The translations under genes and the position numbers were made by a program. DNA of 40,434 bases, taken from the NCBI RefSeq assembly GCF_001950255.1, contig NZ_BDJK01000004.1, positions 1 to 40,434 of the forward strand. The letters are read 5' to 3'. The notes below the pieces were generated by a model. The model had not been told where the DNA came from. It worked only from the letters and a program-made list of their open reading frames with translations, and did no database searches. Positions 24,260-32,862 of the stretch are shown piece after piece. Every line of letters begins with the position of its first letter. The first letter of the stretch is position 1. The stretch is from Carboxydothermus pertinax. Lineage in GTDB: Bacteria > Bacillota > Z-2901 > Carboxydothermales > Carboxydothermaceae.

Positions 24260-25015
24260 TTACAGGTTTAAACCAATCTTTTCTTTAAAGCTTTTTAGAA
24301 AAGTCCTACCCACCGGCACTTCACTGGCTCCTTCATCCCCCATCCGTAAAATAATCCCGCCTCCAAATACCGGAATGATTTCTTTAATTTGTTCAAAATT
24401 TACCAAAAAGCTTTTGTGCACTTTTATAAAATTTTTTTCTCCAAGTATTTCTTCTAATTCTGAGAGGGAATGCCTACAGAAAATCCAAGTACTTTTTAGC
24501 CTTATTTTTGCATAACGCCCTTGAGCTTCTACAAAATATATCTCCTCTCTTTTAAGGGGCAAAATTTTATCGGCAGTTTGGATAAACACCTTTTGCGAAG
24601 GGGCAATTGCTTGTAGACTATTCCACATTTTCTGGCTGTATTTTTCTTTATTTCTTAACTTTTCTTCGATTTTTTCTAAAGTCAACTTTACCCGTTCTGC
24701 AGAAAACGGTTTTAATAGGTAATCTAAAGCATTTAACTCAAAAGCTTTTACTGCATATTGATCATAAGCAGTAGCAAAGACAATTAACGGCGGGTCTTTC
24801 TCCTTTAAAAGCTCTAACGCTATATCTAAACCGTTTAACCCATACATTTCAATATCCAAAAAAACCACATCCGGTTGACGATATTTTAAAACCTCAAAAA
24901 GCTCTTCACCCGAATCCGCTTCCCCAATAACTTCAACTCTTTCAGTTTCCTCTAATAAGTACTTTAGTTCCTGCCGGGCTAAAGGCTCATCATCCACTAC
25001 AACCGCTGTAATCAT
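24260..25015 (-). CDS. lytR: LytTR-family response regulator
   Basis: 251 residues: receiver domain 1-120 with the acidic pair Asp8/Asp9, phosphoacceptor Asp54 (VVFLDIEM), and Lys102 in LDYLLKPF, then a LytTR DNA-binding domain of about 100 residues (VFIQTADKILPLKREEIYFVEAQGRYAKIRL...LGEKNFIKVHKSFLVNFEQIKEI). Closest in type to LytR, BtsR and YpdB. Its start overlaps the kinase stop by four bases (ATGA), so the two are co-translated. Probable target: cstA, 123 bases downstream, in front of which lies a 9-N12-9 direct repeat. Confidence 0.95.
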   Translation of the reverse strand: MITAVVVDDEPLARQELKYLLEETERVEVIGEADSGEELFEVLKYRQPDVVFLDIEMYGLNGLDIALELLKEKDPPLIVFATAYDQYAVKAFELNALDYLLKPFSAERVKLTLEKIEEKLRNKEKYSQKMWNSLQAIAPSQKVFIQTADKILPLKREEIYFVEAQGRYAKIRLKSTWIFCRHSLSELEEILGEKNFIKVHKSFLVNFEQIKEIIPVFGGGIILRMGDEGASEVPVGRTFLKSFKEKIGLNL

Positions 25016-26670
25016 CTTAAAGCCTCCTTACTTAAAAGCGGAATTATTAATCTTGAAATCGTTCCCCCATCTTCTTTGGAAGATAAATAAAATTGACCTT
25101 CCTCCCGAAAAAGATTCCTTAGTCGTTCTTTAAGATTAGAAAGCCCAACTCCAATTTTTGCATCTTCACTAAGCCCGATGCCATTATCTACTACCTCAAT
25201 AACCGCTTTTTTATCCTGAAGTTTAGCATTTATTTGAATTAATCCACCCTTTTTCGGTAAAATCCCATGTTTCACAGCATTTTCTACTAAAGTTTCCACG
25301 GCAAAAGGAGGTACCAAAACTTCTTTTACTTTATCATCAATATTTAAATCCACCAATAGCTTATTGGAAAACCGAGCTTTTTCAAAGGTAAGATACAATT
25401 CTACATTTTTTAGCTCCTCAGCTAAGGGTATTAAAGGTTCCCATTCCCTTAAATTCCGCCGGAAATATTCACTAAGCTTTATTATTAATTCGCGGGCTTG
25501 ATCGGGATTTATCCGGCAAAGAGCTACAATCGTATTTAGAGAATTAAATAAAAAATGGGGATTTATTTGGGCCTGCAGGGCCTTTAATTCAGCCCTTGCT
25601 AATAGCTTCGCCTGACTTTCCAGCATCGATAATTCCAGTTGAGTGGAAATTAAACGCGATAATCCTTCAATAAATATAATGGTAAATTCGCCAATTTTAT
25701 CCGGCTTGTTGTAATAAAGTTTTAATGCCCCCACTACTTCATTTTTTATAAACAAAGGAGCAATTACCGCTGAAGCTAATTTACAACCGGAGTTACTGCA
25801 GCCTATAGCTTCCTTATTTAAGACCACCGTTAGCACCCCGTTATTTAATGCTTTGGCGGTAGCAGTGGTTTTAATTGATGTACCACTTAAATGGTGATCT
25901 TCCCCACTACCCACATGGGCTAAAATTATGCTCTTATCGGTAAGCGCCACAGCATCAGCATCGGTTTTATTTAAAATAATCCTGGCAACCTCAGCAGCAG
26001 TTTTCATATTTAAACCTTCCCTTAAAATTGGTAAGGTTAAATTTGCAATATTTAAAGCTTTTTCCGCATAAACGGCTCCAATATGCTCTTTTTCTTTTAC
26101 TGTACTTTCTAAAATCAAAAGAAAAACCCCAATCCCTATACCATTAACCAAAATCATGGGTAAGCCAATTATTTTTACTAAACTAAAAGCATCATCAAAG
26201 GGCCGTGCTAGAAGTAATATAATAATCATTTGTAACGTTTCAATAGACATACCGGTTAAAATACCAAAAGCTACATTAAACCTCTTTTCCGGGAAACGCC
26301 GAGCCAGGATTCCAGCAATTAATCCCTCAACAGTTGTTGAAATACCACAAGCCACCGCCGTAAAGCCGCCCAACCAGGCCCGGTGTACCCCAGCAATTAA
26401 ACCTGCCAGTAAACCTATGGTAGGTCCTCCTATTATCCCGGCAATAGCAGGCCCTACTACTCGGGAGTTGGCAATAGCCCCTTTAATTGGTATCCCCCAA
26501 TAAGTCCCGATAATCCCAAAAAGGCCAAAACCAATTATTAAGCCAATTTTTTGCCTTAAAGTTAAATCCTGCTTGATAACGTTACGAAAAAGTTTGGTTT
26601 TTGAAATAAAAAAGGCTAGTGTAATAATTACACTTAACCTTTCAATCAGGTTTATAAAAAGTTCACTCAT
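25012..26670 (-). CDS. lytS: LytS-type sensor histidine kinase (5TMR-GAF-HisKA_7TM class)
   Basis: 552-residue membrane kinase. Residues 1-190 form the LytS-type multi-helix sensor (about six segments; NSRVVGPAIAGIIGGPTIGLLAGLIAGVHRAWLGGFTAVACGISTTVEGLIAG is its signature). A GAF-like domain spans about 205-345, with two Cys at 291 and 296 (CSNSGC). The LytS/YehU-type kinase core has the phosphoacceptor His372 in QAQINPHFLFNSLN, the N-box VETLVENAVKHGI near 447-460, and the glycine-rich DNGIG. E. coli BtsS and B. subtilis LytS with this sensor respond to pyruvate. It starts after a terminator, so a promoter between 26671 and 26690 or read-through is needed. ATG with GAGGGTGG. Confidence 0.95.
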   Translation of the reverse strand: MSELFINLIERLSVIITLAFFISKTKLFRNVIKQDLTLRQKIGLIIGFGLFGIIGTYWGIPIKGAIANSRVVGPAIAGIIGGPTIGLLAGLIAGVHRAWLGGFTAVACGISTTVEGLIAGILARRFPEKRFNVAFGILTGMSIETLQMIIILLLARPFDDAFSLVKIIGLPMILVNGIGIGVFLLILESTVKEKEHIGAVYAEKALNIANLTLPILREGLNMKTAAEVARIILNKTDADAVALTDKSIILAHVGSGEDHHLSGTSIKTTATAKALNNGVLTVVLNKEAIGCSNSGCKLASAVIAPLFIKNEVVGALKLYYNKPDKIGEFTIIFIEGLSRLISTQLELSMLESQAKLLARAELKALQAQINPHFLFNSLNTIVALCRINPDQARELIIKLSEYFRRNLREWEPLIPLAEELKNVELYLTFEKARFSNKLLVDLNIDDKVKEVLVPPFAVETLVENAVKHGILPKKGGLIQINAKLQDKKAVIEVVDNGIGLSEDAKIGVGLSNLKERLRNLFREEGQFYLSSKEDGGTISRLIIPLLSKEALR

Positions 26671-26684
26671 TCAAACCACCCTCT

Positions 26685-26718
26685 AATGAAAAAGAGGCGG
26701 CAAAACCCACCTCTTTTT
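26685..26718 (-). terminator. Terminator between the rubredoxin-like gene and lytS
   Basis: Minus-strand AAAAAGAGGTGG (26707-26718) pairs with CCGCCTCTTTTT (26689-26700), 12 pairs with one T-G, and five T on the 3' side. It marks the junction between the rel cluster and the accessory stretch. Confidence 0.85.
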
Positions 26719-26722
26719 AATA

Positions 26723-26833
26723 TTATGCTTCTTTTTTCTTAAAAGTATTGCTTTCCCCGCACTGAGGGCATTTTTTTGGCTTACACCGGGTTTCTTTTTC
26801 GTAACCGCATTTTTCGCAAACAAATACCGCCAT
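26723..26833 (-). CDS. Small rubredoxin-like zinc/iron-binding protein, 36 residues
   Basis: Short reading frame MAVFVCEKCGYEKETRCKPKKCPQCGESNTF..., missed by a 60-residue cutoff. It is preceded by GGAGGG eight bases before the ATG and followed by a terminator. Two CxxC knuckles (VCEKCGY and KCPQCG, Cys6, 9, 22 and 25) plus Cys17 match the small proteins in Clostridia with a RCKPKKCPxCG domain, related to the rubredoxin part of rubrerythrin. It probably binds one Fe or Zn; electron transfer is possible but unproven. It has its own -10 (TATAAT at 26872-26877). Confidence 0.85.
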   Translation of the reverse strand: MAVFVCEKCGYEKETRCKPKKCPQCGESNTFKKKEA

Positions 26834-26871
26834 TTTTTAACCCTCCATTTTCATTTTTAATAACTATTACT

Positions 26872-26898
26872 ATTATAACAAAAGATTTTTTCTTGAAA
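26872..26898 (-). promoter_or_regulatory. Promoter of the rubredoxin-like gene
   Basis: Minus-strand TATAAT (26872-26877), with TTTTCA about 16 bases upstream as a weak -35. It lies between the MBL gene stop and the small gene. Confidence 0.5.
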
Positions 26899-26910
26899 AG
26901 ACTTTATTTG

Positions 26911-27534
26911 TTATTCCTGTAAAAAAGGATTATGCTTTTTTTCATACCCCACCGTAGTCTCCGGACCGTGTCCGGGAAGAACCCGGATAGAATCGGGTAG
27001 AGTAAAAATTTTCTCCCGAATAGATTTTAATAATTTTTCCCAGGAGCCACCGGGGAAATCTACGCGGCCCACTGAACCAAAAAATAAAGTATCTCCGGAA
27101 AACAGGATACCATCGCCATATAAAGAAATACTACCCAGGGTATGGCCGGGAGTATGGAGCACCTTTAGCTTTTCCTCGCCAAATATTATCTCATCCCCGT
27201 CTACCACTTCCTGATCTGCCGGCGCCAACTTCACCGCTCCTCCTAAAAATCGAGATAAATTTTTATTTGGGTCAGTCAGCATTGGAGCATCTTTGGGGTG
27301 GATTAATACCTTGGCACCAGTATTCTTCCGCACTTCATCTACAGCTGCTATATGATCCCCATGACCGTGGGTTAAAACAATATATTTTAATTTTAACCCG
27401 TTCTGCTCAATAAATTTTAAGAGCTTATCTCCATCCCCACCGGGGTCAATTGCCACCGCTTCACTGGTTTTCTCACACCACACTATATGGCAGTTGGCTG
27501 CAATTACCCCCACCATTAAGGTCTTAATTTGCAT
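26911..27534 (-). CDS. MBL-fold hydrolase, YqgX/glyoxalase II-like
   Basis: 207-residue cytoplasmic metallo-beta-lactamase fold protein. Metal ligands: THGHGDH (His56, His58, Asp60, His61), HTPGHTLGSISLY, FSGDTLFFGSVGRVDFPGG, and GHGPETT near the C-terminus. It is the short type without the glyoxalase II substrate domain, as in YqgX/YcbL proteins that hydrolyse S-D-lactoylglutathione-like thioesters; the natural substrate is unclear. It is 13 bases downstream of dtd and likely in the same operon (rel-dtd-MBL), an arrangement seen in many Firmicutes. Confidence 0.9.
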   Translation of the reverse strand: MQIKTLMVGVIAANCHIVWCEKTSEAVAIDPGGDGDKLLKFIEQNGLKLKYIVLTHGHGDHIAAVDEVRKNTGAKVLIHPKDAPMLTDPNKNLSRFLGGAVKLAPADQEVVDGDEIIFGEEKLKVLHTPGHTLGSISLYGDGILFSGDTLFFGSVGRVDFPGGSWEKLLKSIREKIFTLPDSIRVLPGHGPETTVGYEKKHNPFLQE

Positions 27535-27547
27535 ATTAGCACCCCCA

Positions 27548-27985
27548 TTAACTTTCTACTATGACCGTCACCGGCCCATCGTTTATGATTTCAACTTCCA
27601 TCTTTGCCTGAAAAACTCCACTTTTTACCGGTACTCCTTGATCTTTTAATACTTCTAAAAATCTTAAAAAAATTTCCCTGGCAACTTCCGGTGTTGCAGC
27701 TTCGGTAAAACTTGGGCGGCGGCCCTTTTTAGTATCGCCGTACACGGTAAAATTCGATACCGCTAATATTTCTCCGCCTATATTTTTAACACTGTAATTA
27801 AACTTTCCCTTTTCATCTTCAAAAATGCGTAAATTAGCAATTTTATCGGCAAGATAGGAAATTTCCCGTTCCCCATCGCCCGCTTTAATTCCTATTAAAA
27901 CCACGAGACCAGGGCCTATTTCGGAAATGATTTCTCCAGCAACAACCACTTTTCCCCGTTTTACCCTTTGTACAACTGCCCGCAT
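27548..27985 (-). CDS. dtd: D-aminoacyl-tRNA deacylase
   Basis: 145-residue homodimeric editing enzyme that removes D-amino acids (and glycine from tRNA-Ala) from tRNA. The N-terminus MRAVVQRVKRGKVVV and the C-terminal cross-subunit Gly-Pro motif (NDGPVTVIVES) are intact. The catalytic block usually written SQFTLY reads SNFTVYGD here (Ser77, Asn78, Phe79, Thr80), so Gln is replaced by Asn; the following KKGRRPSF is normal. Ten bases separate it from rel, so it belongs to the rel operon. Confidence 0.96.
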   Translation of the reverse strand: MRAVVQRVKRGKVVVAGEIISEIGPGLVVLIGIKAGDGEREISYLADKIANLRIFEDEKGKFNYSVKNIGGEILAVSNFTVYGDTKKGRRPSFTEAATPEVAREIFLRFLEVLKDQGVPVKSGVFQAKMEVEIINDGPVTVIVES

Positions 27986-27995
27986 ATAACTCCTC

Positions 27996-30146
27996 CTATT
28001 TGTTAACCCTAAAAACTTCAGTAACTCCTTTAACTTTTTCTAATTTATCGGTAATATGCTTTAATTGAGTGATATTTTTAACTTCTAAAGCCAAGTCCAC
28101 CACTGCTCCGCCATTTTTCGTGCTTCTTCCAGAAACATAATTAGCGCTGATTTTTTGCTCTGCCAGAACCCCTAAGACATCATTTAAAAATCCAGCCCTG
28201 TCAAGCCCGCGAATTTCTAACCGTACGGTAAAGGGAAGTTCTACCGCCCTTTCCCAGTTTACGTCTACCAGCCGCTCCGGCTCGTGGCGCCGAAAATATT
28301 CGACATTTCGGCAGTTTGCGTGATGCACCGAAACTCCCCGCCCCCGGGTAACATAACCCACAATTGGGTCACCGGGAACCGGCATACAGCAGTGGGCTAG
28401 GCGAACCATTAAGTTTCCTTCACCTTTAACCATTAACCCCCGGGCAGGCTTACCTTCTACGACCTTATTTTCCTTAAAAACTCTTTCCTCTAGGTTTTTT
28501 TCAATTTTAGGTAAGTCTTCCCGAATTTTATTTAGCACCATATTAGGAGTTACAGTGCCATCGCCTACCGCTGCAAATAAATCCTCTAAGGTATGAAAAT
28601 TTAATTTTTTTACTACATCCGAAAGCTTTTCTAGGGAATACTCTTCAGGATTTAAGCCCTGCTTTTTAATTTCTTTTTCAATTAATTCCCGTCCTTTTAG
28701 AGCCAGCTCATCCCGCTGAGTTTTCTTAAAATAGGACTTAATTTTCCCTTTGGCGTGGGAAGTTTTAACTATTTTCAACCAATCTCTACTGGGAGTTGCA
28801 CCCTGCTTGGTAATAATCTCGACAATATCACCATTTTTTAGCTGATAATCTAAAGGCACCAGCCGACCGTTTACTTTAGCCCCAACGCATTTATTACCTA
28901 CATCAGTATGAATGCGGTAGGCAAAATCAATAGGCACCGAACCATTAGGTAGTTCCACCACATCTCCTTTAGGGGTAAAAACAAAAACTGAATCGGAGAA
29001 AATATCAATTTTAAGAGTTTCCATAAACTCCCGGGCATCTTTTAATTCCCGCTGCCACTCGAGGATTTGCCGTAGCCAGGATAACTTCTCATCAAATTTC
29101 TTATCACCTTTGCCCCCTTCTTTATAGCGCCAGTGGGCCGCAATACCATATTCCGCAGTCCTGTGCATTTCAAAAGTTCTAATTTGAATTTCAATCGGCT
29201 CCCCAAAAGGACCGATAACAGTGGTATGGAGCGACTGGTACATGTTAGATTTGGGCATAGCAATATAATCTTTGAAGCGTCCTGGAACCGGAATCCACAT
29301 GGTGTGTATAATCCCTAAAACCGCATAGCAGTCTTTTACCGTTTCAACAATTACTCTAACTGCCATTACATCATAAACTTCACTGAAATCTTTTTGCTGC
29401 TCCCGCATTTTCTGGTAGATACTGTATAAATGTTTGGGGCGTCCTTCAATTTTAGCTTTAACATTAAAAGCTTTTAACTTCTCTTCTAAAATAGAAATAA
29501 CTTTTTGGATATGCTGTTCCCTTTTGGCCCGGGTTTTAGCTATCTTTTCGACAATGTCATAGTAGTTTTCCGGATCTAAGTAGCGAAAAGCTAAATCCTC
29601 AAGCTCCCACTTAATCCGGTAGATTCCAAGCCTGTGGGCAAGCGGCGCAAAAATTTCCAAAGTCTCCCGGGCAATCTCTTTTTGCTTCTCAGGGTTGTGA
29701 TATTTTAAGGTTCGCATGTTGTGGAGACGGTCGGCAAGCTTAATTAAAATTACCCGGATATCTTTGGCCATGGCCAAAAACATTTTTCGTAAATTTTCCA
29801 CCTGTTGTTCTTCTTTATTTTTAAATTCAATCCGGGATAACTTAGTAACGCCGTCAACCAAAAGTGCCACTTCTTCCCCAAACTCCCGGGCTAAATCGTC
29901 CACAGTATACACCGTATCTTCTACCACATCGTGCAAAAGCCCGGCGGCAATCGTTTCTTCGTCCATTTGTAAACTTGCTAAAATAAACGAAACCGCCAAG
30001 GGGTGAGTGATATAGTCTTCCCCGGAAGCCCGCTTTTGCCCTTCATGAGCCACTTTTGCAAAATTATAAGCTTTTATAATTAAACCTTCATTTATATTTT
30101 CGTTATAGTTTTTTACTTTTTTCAAAAGCGCTTCCAAGGAAAGCAT
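27996..30146 (-). CDS. relA: Bifunctional (p)ppGpp synthetase/hydrolase Rel
   Basis: 716-residue long RelA/SpoT homologue. The HD hydrolase domain has His48 (YITHPLAV) and the His72-Asp73 pair (LLHDVVEDT), so hydrolysis is intact. The synthetase domain has RFKDYIAMPKSNMYQSLHTTV and IQIRTFEMHRTAEYGIAAHWRYKEGG. TGS (VFTPKGDVVELPNGSVPIDFAYRIHTDVG), a helical/zinc-finger region with HCCMPVPGDPIVGYVTRGRGVSVHHANCRN, and a C-terminal ACT domain follow. It is the cytoplasmic alarmone control of the stringent response. It lies between recJ and dtd as in B. subtilis, except that apt is missing here. Confidence 0.97.
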   Translation of the reverse strand: MLSLEALLKKVKNYNENINEGLIIKAYNFAKVAHEGQKRASGEDYITHPLAVSFILASLQMDEETIAAGLLHDVVEDTVYTVDDLAREFGEEVALLVDGVTKLSRIEFKNKEEQQVENLRKMFLAMAKDIRVILIKLADRLHNMRTLKYHNPEKQKEIARETLEIFAPLAHRLGIYRIKWELEDLAFRYLDPENYYDIVEKIAKTRAKREQHIQKVISILEEKLKAFNVKAKIEGRPKHLYSIYQKMREQQKDFSEVYDVMAVRVIVETVKDCYAVLGIIHTMWIPVPGRFKDYIAMPKSNMYQSLHTTVIGPFGEPIEIQIRTFEMHRTAEYGIAAHWRYKEGGKGDKKFDEKLSWLRQILEWQRELKDAREFMETLKIDIFSDSVFVFTPKGDVVELPNGSVPIDFAYRIHTDVGNKCVGAKVNGRLVPLDYQLKNGDIVEIITKQGATPSRDWLKIVKTSHAKGKIKSYFKKTQRDELALKGRELIEKEIKKQGLNPEEYSLEKLSDVVKKLNFHTLEDLFAAVGDGTVTPNMVLNKIREDLPKIEKNLEERVFKENKVVEGKPARGLMVKGEGNLMVRLAHCCMPVPGDPIVGYVTRGRGVSVHHANCRNVEYFRRHEPERLVDVNWERAVELPFTVRLEIRGLDRAGFLNDVLGVLAEQKISANYVSGRSTKNGGAVVDLALEVKNITQLKHITDKLEKVKGVTEVFRVNK

Positions 30147-30181
30147 TCCCTCACCCCTTTCTCTTTAAGTTGTTATCTTTT

Positions 30182-30187
30182 ATTATA
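30182..30187 (-). promoter_or_regulatory. Extended -10 promoter of rel
   Basis: Minus-strand TGCTATAAT: an extended -10 that overlaps the recJ stop codon (CTA TAA). No good -35. It would start transcription about 30 bases before the rel ATG. Confidence 0.5.
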
Positions 30188-32747
30188 GCACATCCGGATA
30201 AAAAGCATTGAAATATTCCCTGAGGTTTTGTTCGTATTCTTTGGCTCTAGTAAATGTGCTTGATGTTTCCAGGTTTATCTTATCCTGAGGAGGGGGAAAT
30301 AAAAATACCCATTTTTTCCCGTCTTCTTCCCAGAGCTTTATTAAATTTACTTCTGCTAAAACTTTTAAAACACTAATTAAAAGTAAATAATCATCCTTAA
30401 CTTTCATTTCCTCTTCGAAGGCATTTAAATATACTTCCCGCTCCGCTAAGACGAAGGGATTACCGTATACCTGCCTTGAACGTATTGCCTGGTAGACCTT
30501 TGCTACCCTCTCCCGGTTGGGAAGCAATCGGGATAAACGTTCATATAAAAGCTTGAGATCTTCCTTGGTGGCTAAAAAAACCAAGTCCCCCGGATAATTT
30601 TCTAGTAAGGAAATGGTTGTAGCTAAAAGAAGAGGTGGCACAGAAAAGATTATCAGATCAAAGGTAAATTTTAATGCTTCTTTTAAATACTGTTCACAGG
30701 TTAGTAGTATTCCCAGTTGCCAAAAGTCCTTTACAGCTTTCTCCTTTAAACTCTCATTTAAGTCAGGACAAAAGGGTAATAATTTTAAACCATAACTCCT
30801 AAATTCCAGAGCTTGTCCGTACATTTCAGCGGGATTTGCTGTAACCATTAAAGTTTTTCTCTGTCCAACCAAGCTTTTAAGGCTAAACTCCCGGGGATTT
30901 AGTTTTAAAAATTTTTTGGCAAAATTAACTTTTTCCGGATGATTCACAAACTTATAACAAAAAGGTTTAGACTTCAGCATTAACTCTTCCTCGAGACTTA
31001 TTAACTCTTTTTCTTTTATTTTTTTTACCTTAAAAATCCGCCCTTCTCCGGGAGCAATTTCCTTTACGTTTAACTGTAACTCTGTTTTACCGTTAAAGCT
31101 ATTAGGTTTAGGGATAAAGGCTAAATCTACTGCTGACTGCTCATAAAGAAATTCTAGATAATCCCCCTTGGTAAAAGCTATTGAACTAAAAATTTCCCTA
31201 TTAATTTTTACATTAAATTTTAAGTGATTGCCATTTTTCCCAACTGCCTGGGCCCCCCGAACTTGCCCCCCTTTTATTAAAAAAAGCGGCTCCGGATTTT
31301 GTTCTCCAAAAGGAGCAAAAAGGGCAATTTCTTCGGAAGATTTTAAGCTTAACACTTTTTCACTGACAATACTTTCTATTTCAATTTTAGGCAGCAAAAG
31401 TTCATCGGGCAGGTATTTTTCCGCGTAAGCTAAAAGGGCCTCTTTGAACTCCCAAAACTTTGATTTTAAAACCCCAACCCCTACCGCCCGTTCATGCCCA
31501 CCAAAATGGGTTAAATATTCTTTAACCGCTTTTAACGCCTCAAATAAATTAAAACCAAAAACGCTTCTACCGGAACCCTTACCCTCCTCACCGTCAAAAC
31601 TAATTAAAATTACCGGTCGGTAATATTTTTCCATAAGTTTCGATGCTACTATCCCAATAACTCCAGGATGCCAGCCATCTCCACCTATCACCAGAATTTT
31701 TTCTCGGTCTAAATCCACTTCTTGTTCAATCTTTTCTACTGCAGCTTTAAGTATTTCCGCCTCAATCTCCTGACGATTGACGTTTTCTTCTTGAAGGCGA
31801 TAAGCAAGAGCTAGAGCCCTTTCGTAATTTTCTTCCACTAAAAGTTTAAAAGCCAAAGACGGATCTTTTAATCTTCCAGCAGCATTTAAGCGCGGGGAAA
31901 GGATGAAACCCACATCCCGGGTAGTTAGTTCCTCCCGGTTTAACTGAGCAACATCTTTTAAAGCTTTTAATCCCGGTCGCTGAGTAGAAGCAAGTCTTTT
32001 TAACCCTTCCATGATATAAATCCGGTTCTCTCCCACCAGCGGCACGATATCCGCTATCGTGCCAACGGTAAAAAGGTCTAAATATTGTTCTAAGATCTCC
32101 TCTTCCCTCTCTCCGAGGGTAATTGCTAAAGCTAAAATAAGCTTTAATGCTACCCCAACTCCAGCTAAACCCTTAAAAGGATATGGACATTCTTTCTGTT
32201 TAGGATTGATGACCGCCTCTGCTTCTGGCACCCTTTCCTGAGGCTCATGGTGGTCGGTAATTACCACTTTTGCTCCCTTTTCTCGAATAGCCCTTACTTC
32301 ATCTACCGCCGTTATCCCGCAATCCACGGTTATGATAAAACTTCTTCCATCCTCTAAAGCCTTTAGAAGCGGCGGAAGATGCAGGCCATAACCTTCATCT
32401 AAACGATTAGGTATGTACCAGGAAACGTCAAAACCCCGTTTCTTTAAAAAATCATATAAAAGGGCCGTAGAAGTAAGCCCATCGGCATCATAATCCCCAT
32501 AAATTAAAAACTTTTCGGTATCACGCCCGGCCAGGATTAATTTTACTGCTTTTTCCAGGTCCTTTAAAAGGAAGGGAGAATAAGTATCATTAATACTTCC
32601 CCATAAAAACCGTCGTACCGCCCGGGGATGATAAACACCTCTATTTACCAGCATTTTTGCAGTTAAGGGTTCAAAACGGAAAAAGTCTTCTAAATATTTT
32701 TCCCCTATGGTTGTGGTTTCAAAAATAAGCCAGTTCTTTTTTTCCAT
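30183..32747 (-). CDS. recJ: Single-stranded-DNA-specific exonuclease RecJ
   Basis: 5'-3' exonuclease for single-stranded DNA in recombination and mismatch repair. 854 residues, longer than E. coli RecJ. DHH-domain motifs: IYGDYDADGLTSTALLYDFL (motif I), FIITVDCGI (II), KVVITDHHEPQE (III, DHH), and the later NAAGRLKDPSLAFKLL, then DHHA1 with GGHERAVGVG. After the OB domain (about 455-560) comes a C-terminal region of roughly 280 residues, seen in Firmicutes RecJ and of poorly known function. Strong TTTTGGAGGAG before the ATG. Divergent from the DUF554 gene. Confidence 0.96.
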   Translation of the reverse strand: MEKKNWLIFETTTIGEKYLEDFFRFEPLTAKMLVNRGVYHPRAVRRFLWGSINDTYSPFLLKDLEKAVKLILAGRDTEKFLIYGDYDADGLTSTALLYDFLKKRGFDVSWYIPNRLDEGYGLHLPPLLKALEDGRSFIITVDCGITAVDEVRAIREKGAKVVITDHHEPQERVPEAEAVINPKQKECPYPFKGLAGVGVALKLILALAITLGEREEEILEQYLDLFTVGTIADIVPLVGENRIYIMEGLKRLASTQRPGLKALKDVAQLNREELTTRDVGFILSPRLNAAGRLKDPSLAFKLLVEENYERALALAYRLQEENVNRQEIEAEILKAAVEKIEQEVDLDREKILVIGGDGWHPGVIGIVASKLMEKYYRPVILISFDGEEGKGSGRSVFGFNLFEALKAVKEYLTHFGGHERAVGVGVLKSKFWEFKEALLAYAEKYLPDELLLPKIEIESIVSEKVLSLKSSEEIALFAPFGEQNPEPLFLIKGGQVRGAQAVGKNGNHLKFNVKINREIFSSIAFTKGDYLEFLYEQSAVDLAFIPKPNSFNGKTELQLNVKEIAPGEGRIFKVKKIKEKELISLEEELMLKSKPFCYKFVNHPEKVNFAKKFLKLNPREFSLKSLVGQRKTLMVTANPAEMYGQALEFRSYGLKLLPFCPDLNESLKEKAVKDFWQLGILLTCEQYLKEALKFTFDLIIFSVPPLLLATTISLLENYPGDLVFLATKEDLKLLYERLSRLLPNRERVAKVYQAIRSRQVYGNPFVLAEREVYLNAFEEEMKVKDDYLLLISVLKVLAEVNLIKLWEEDGKKWVFLFPPPQDKINLETSSTFTRAKEYEQNLREYFNAFYPDVL

Positions 32748-32862
32748 TTACTCCTCCAAAATTTAGTAAATTATTTATACCCAAAATTATAATTCTATGT
32801 TAGTATTTTACTATATATTCCTTACAAAATTAAATTATTATTTAAAATTTGGAGGGGGAAAG

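Noticed and set aside
27996-32747. Missing apt gene between recJ and rel as a broken gene
   Set aside because: recJ and rel are only 36 bases apart with no remnant coding sequence; it is absent rather than broken.
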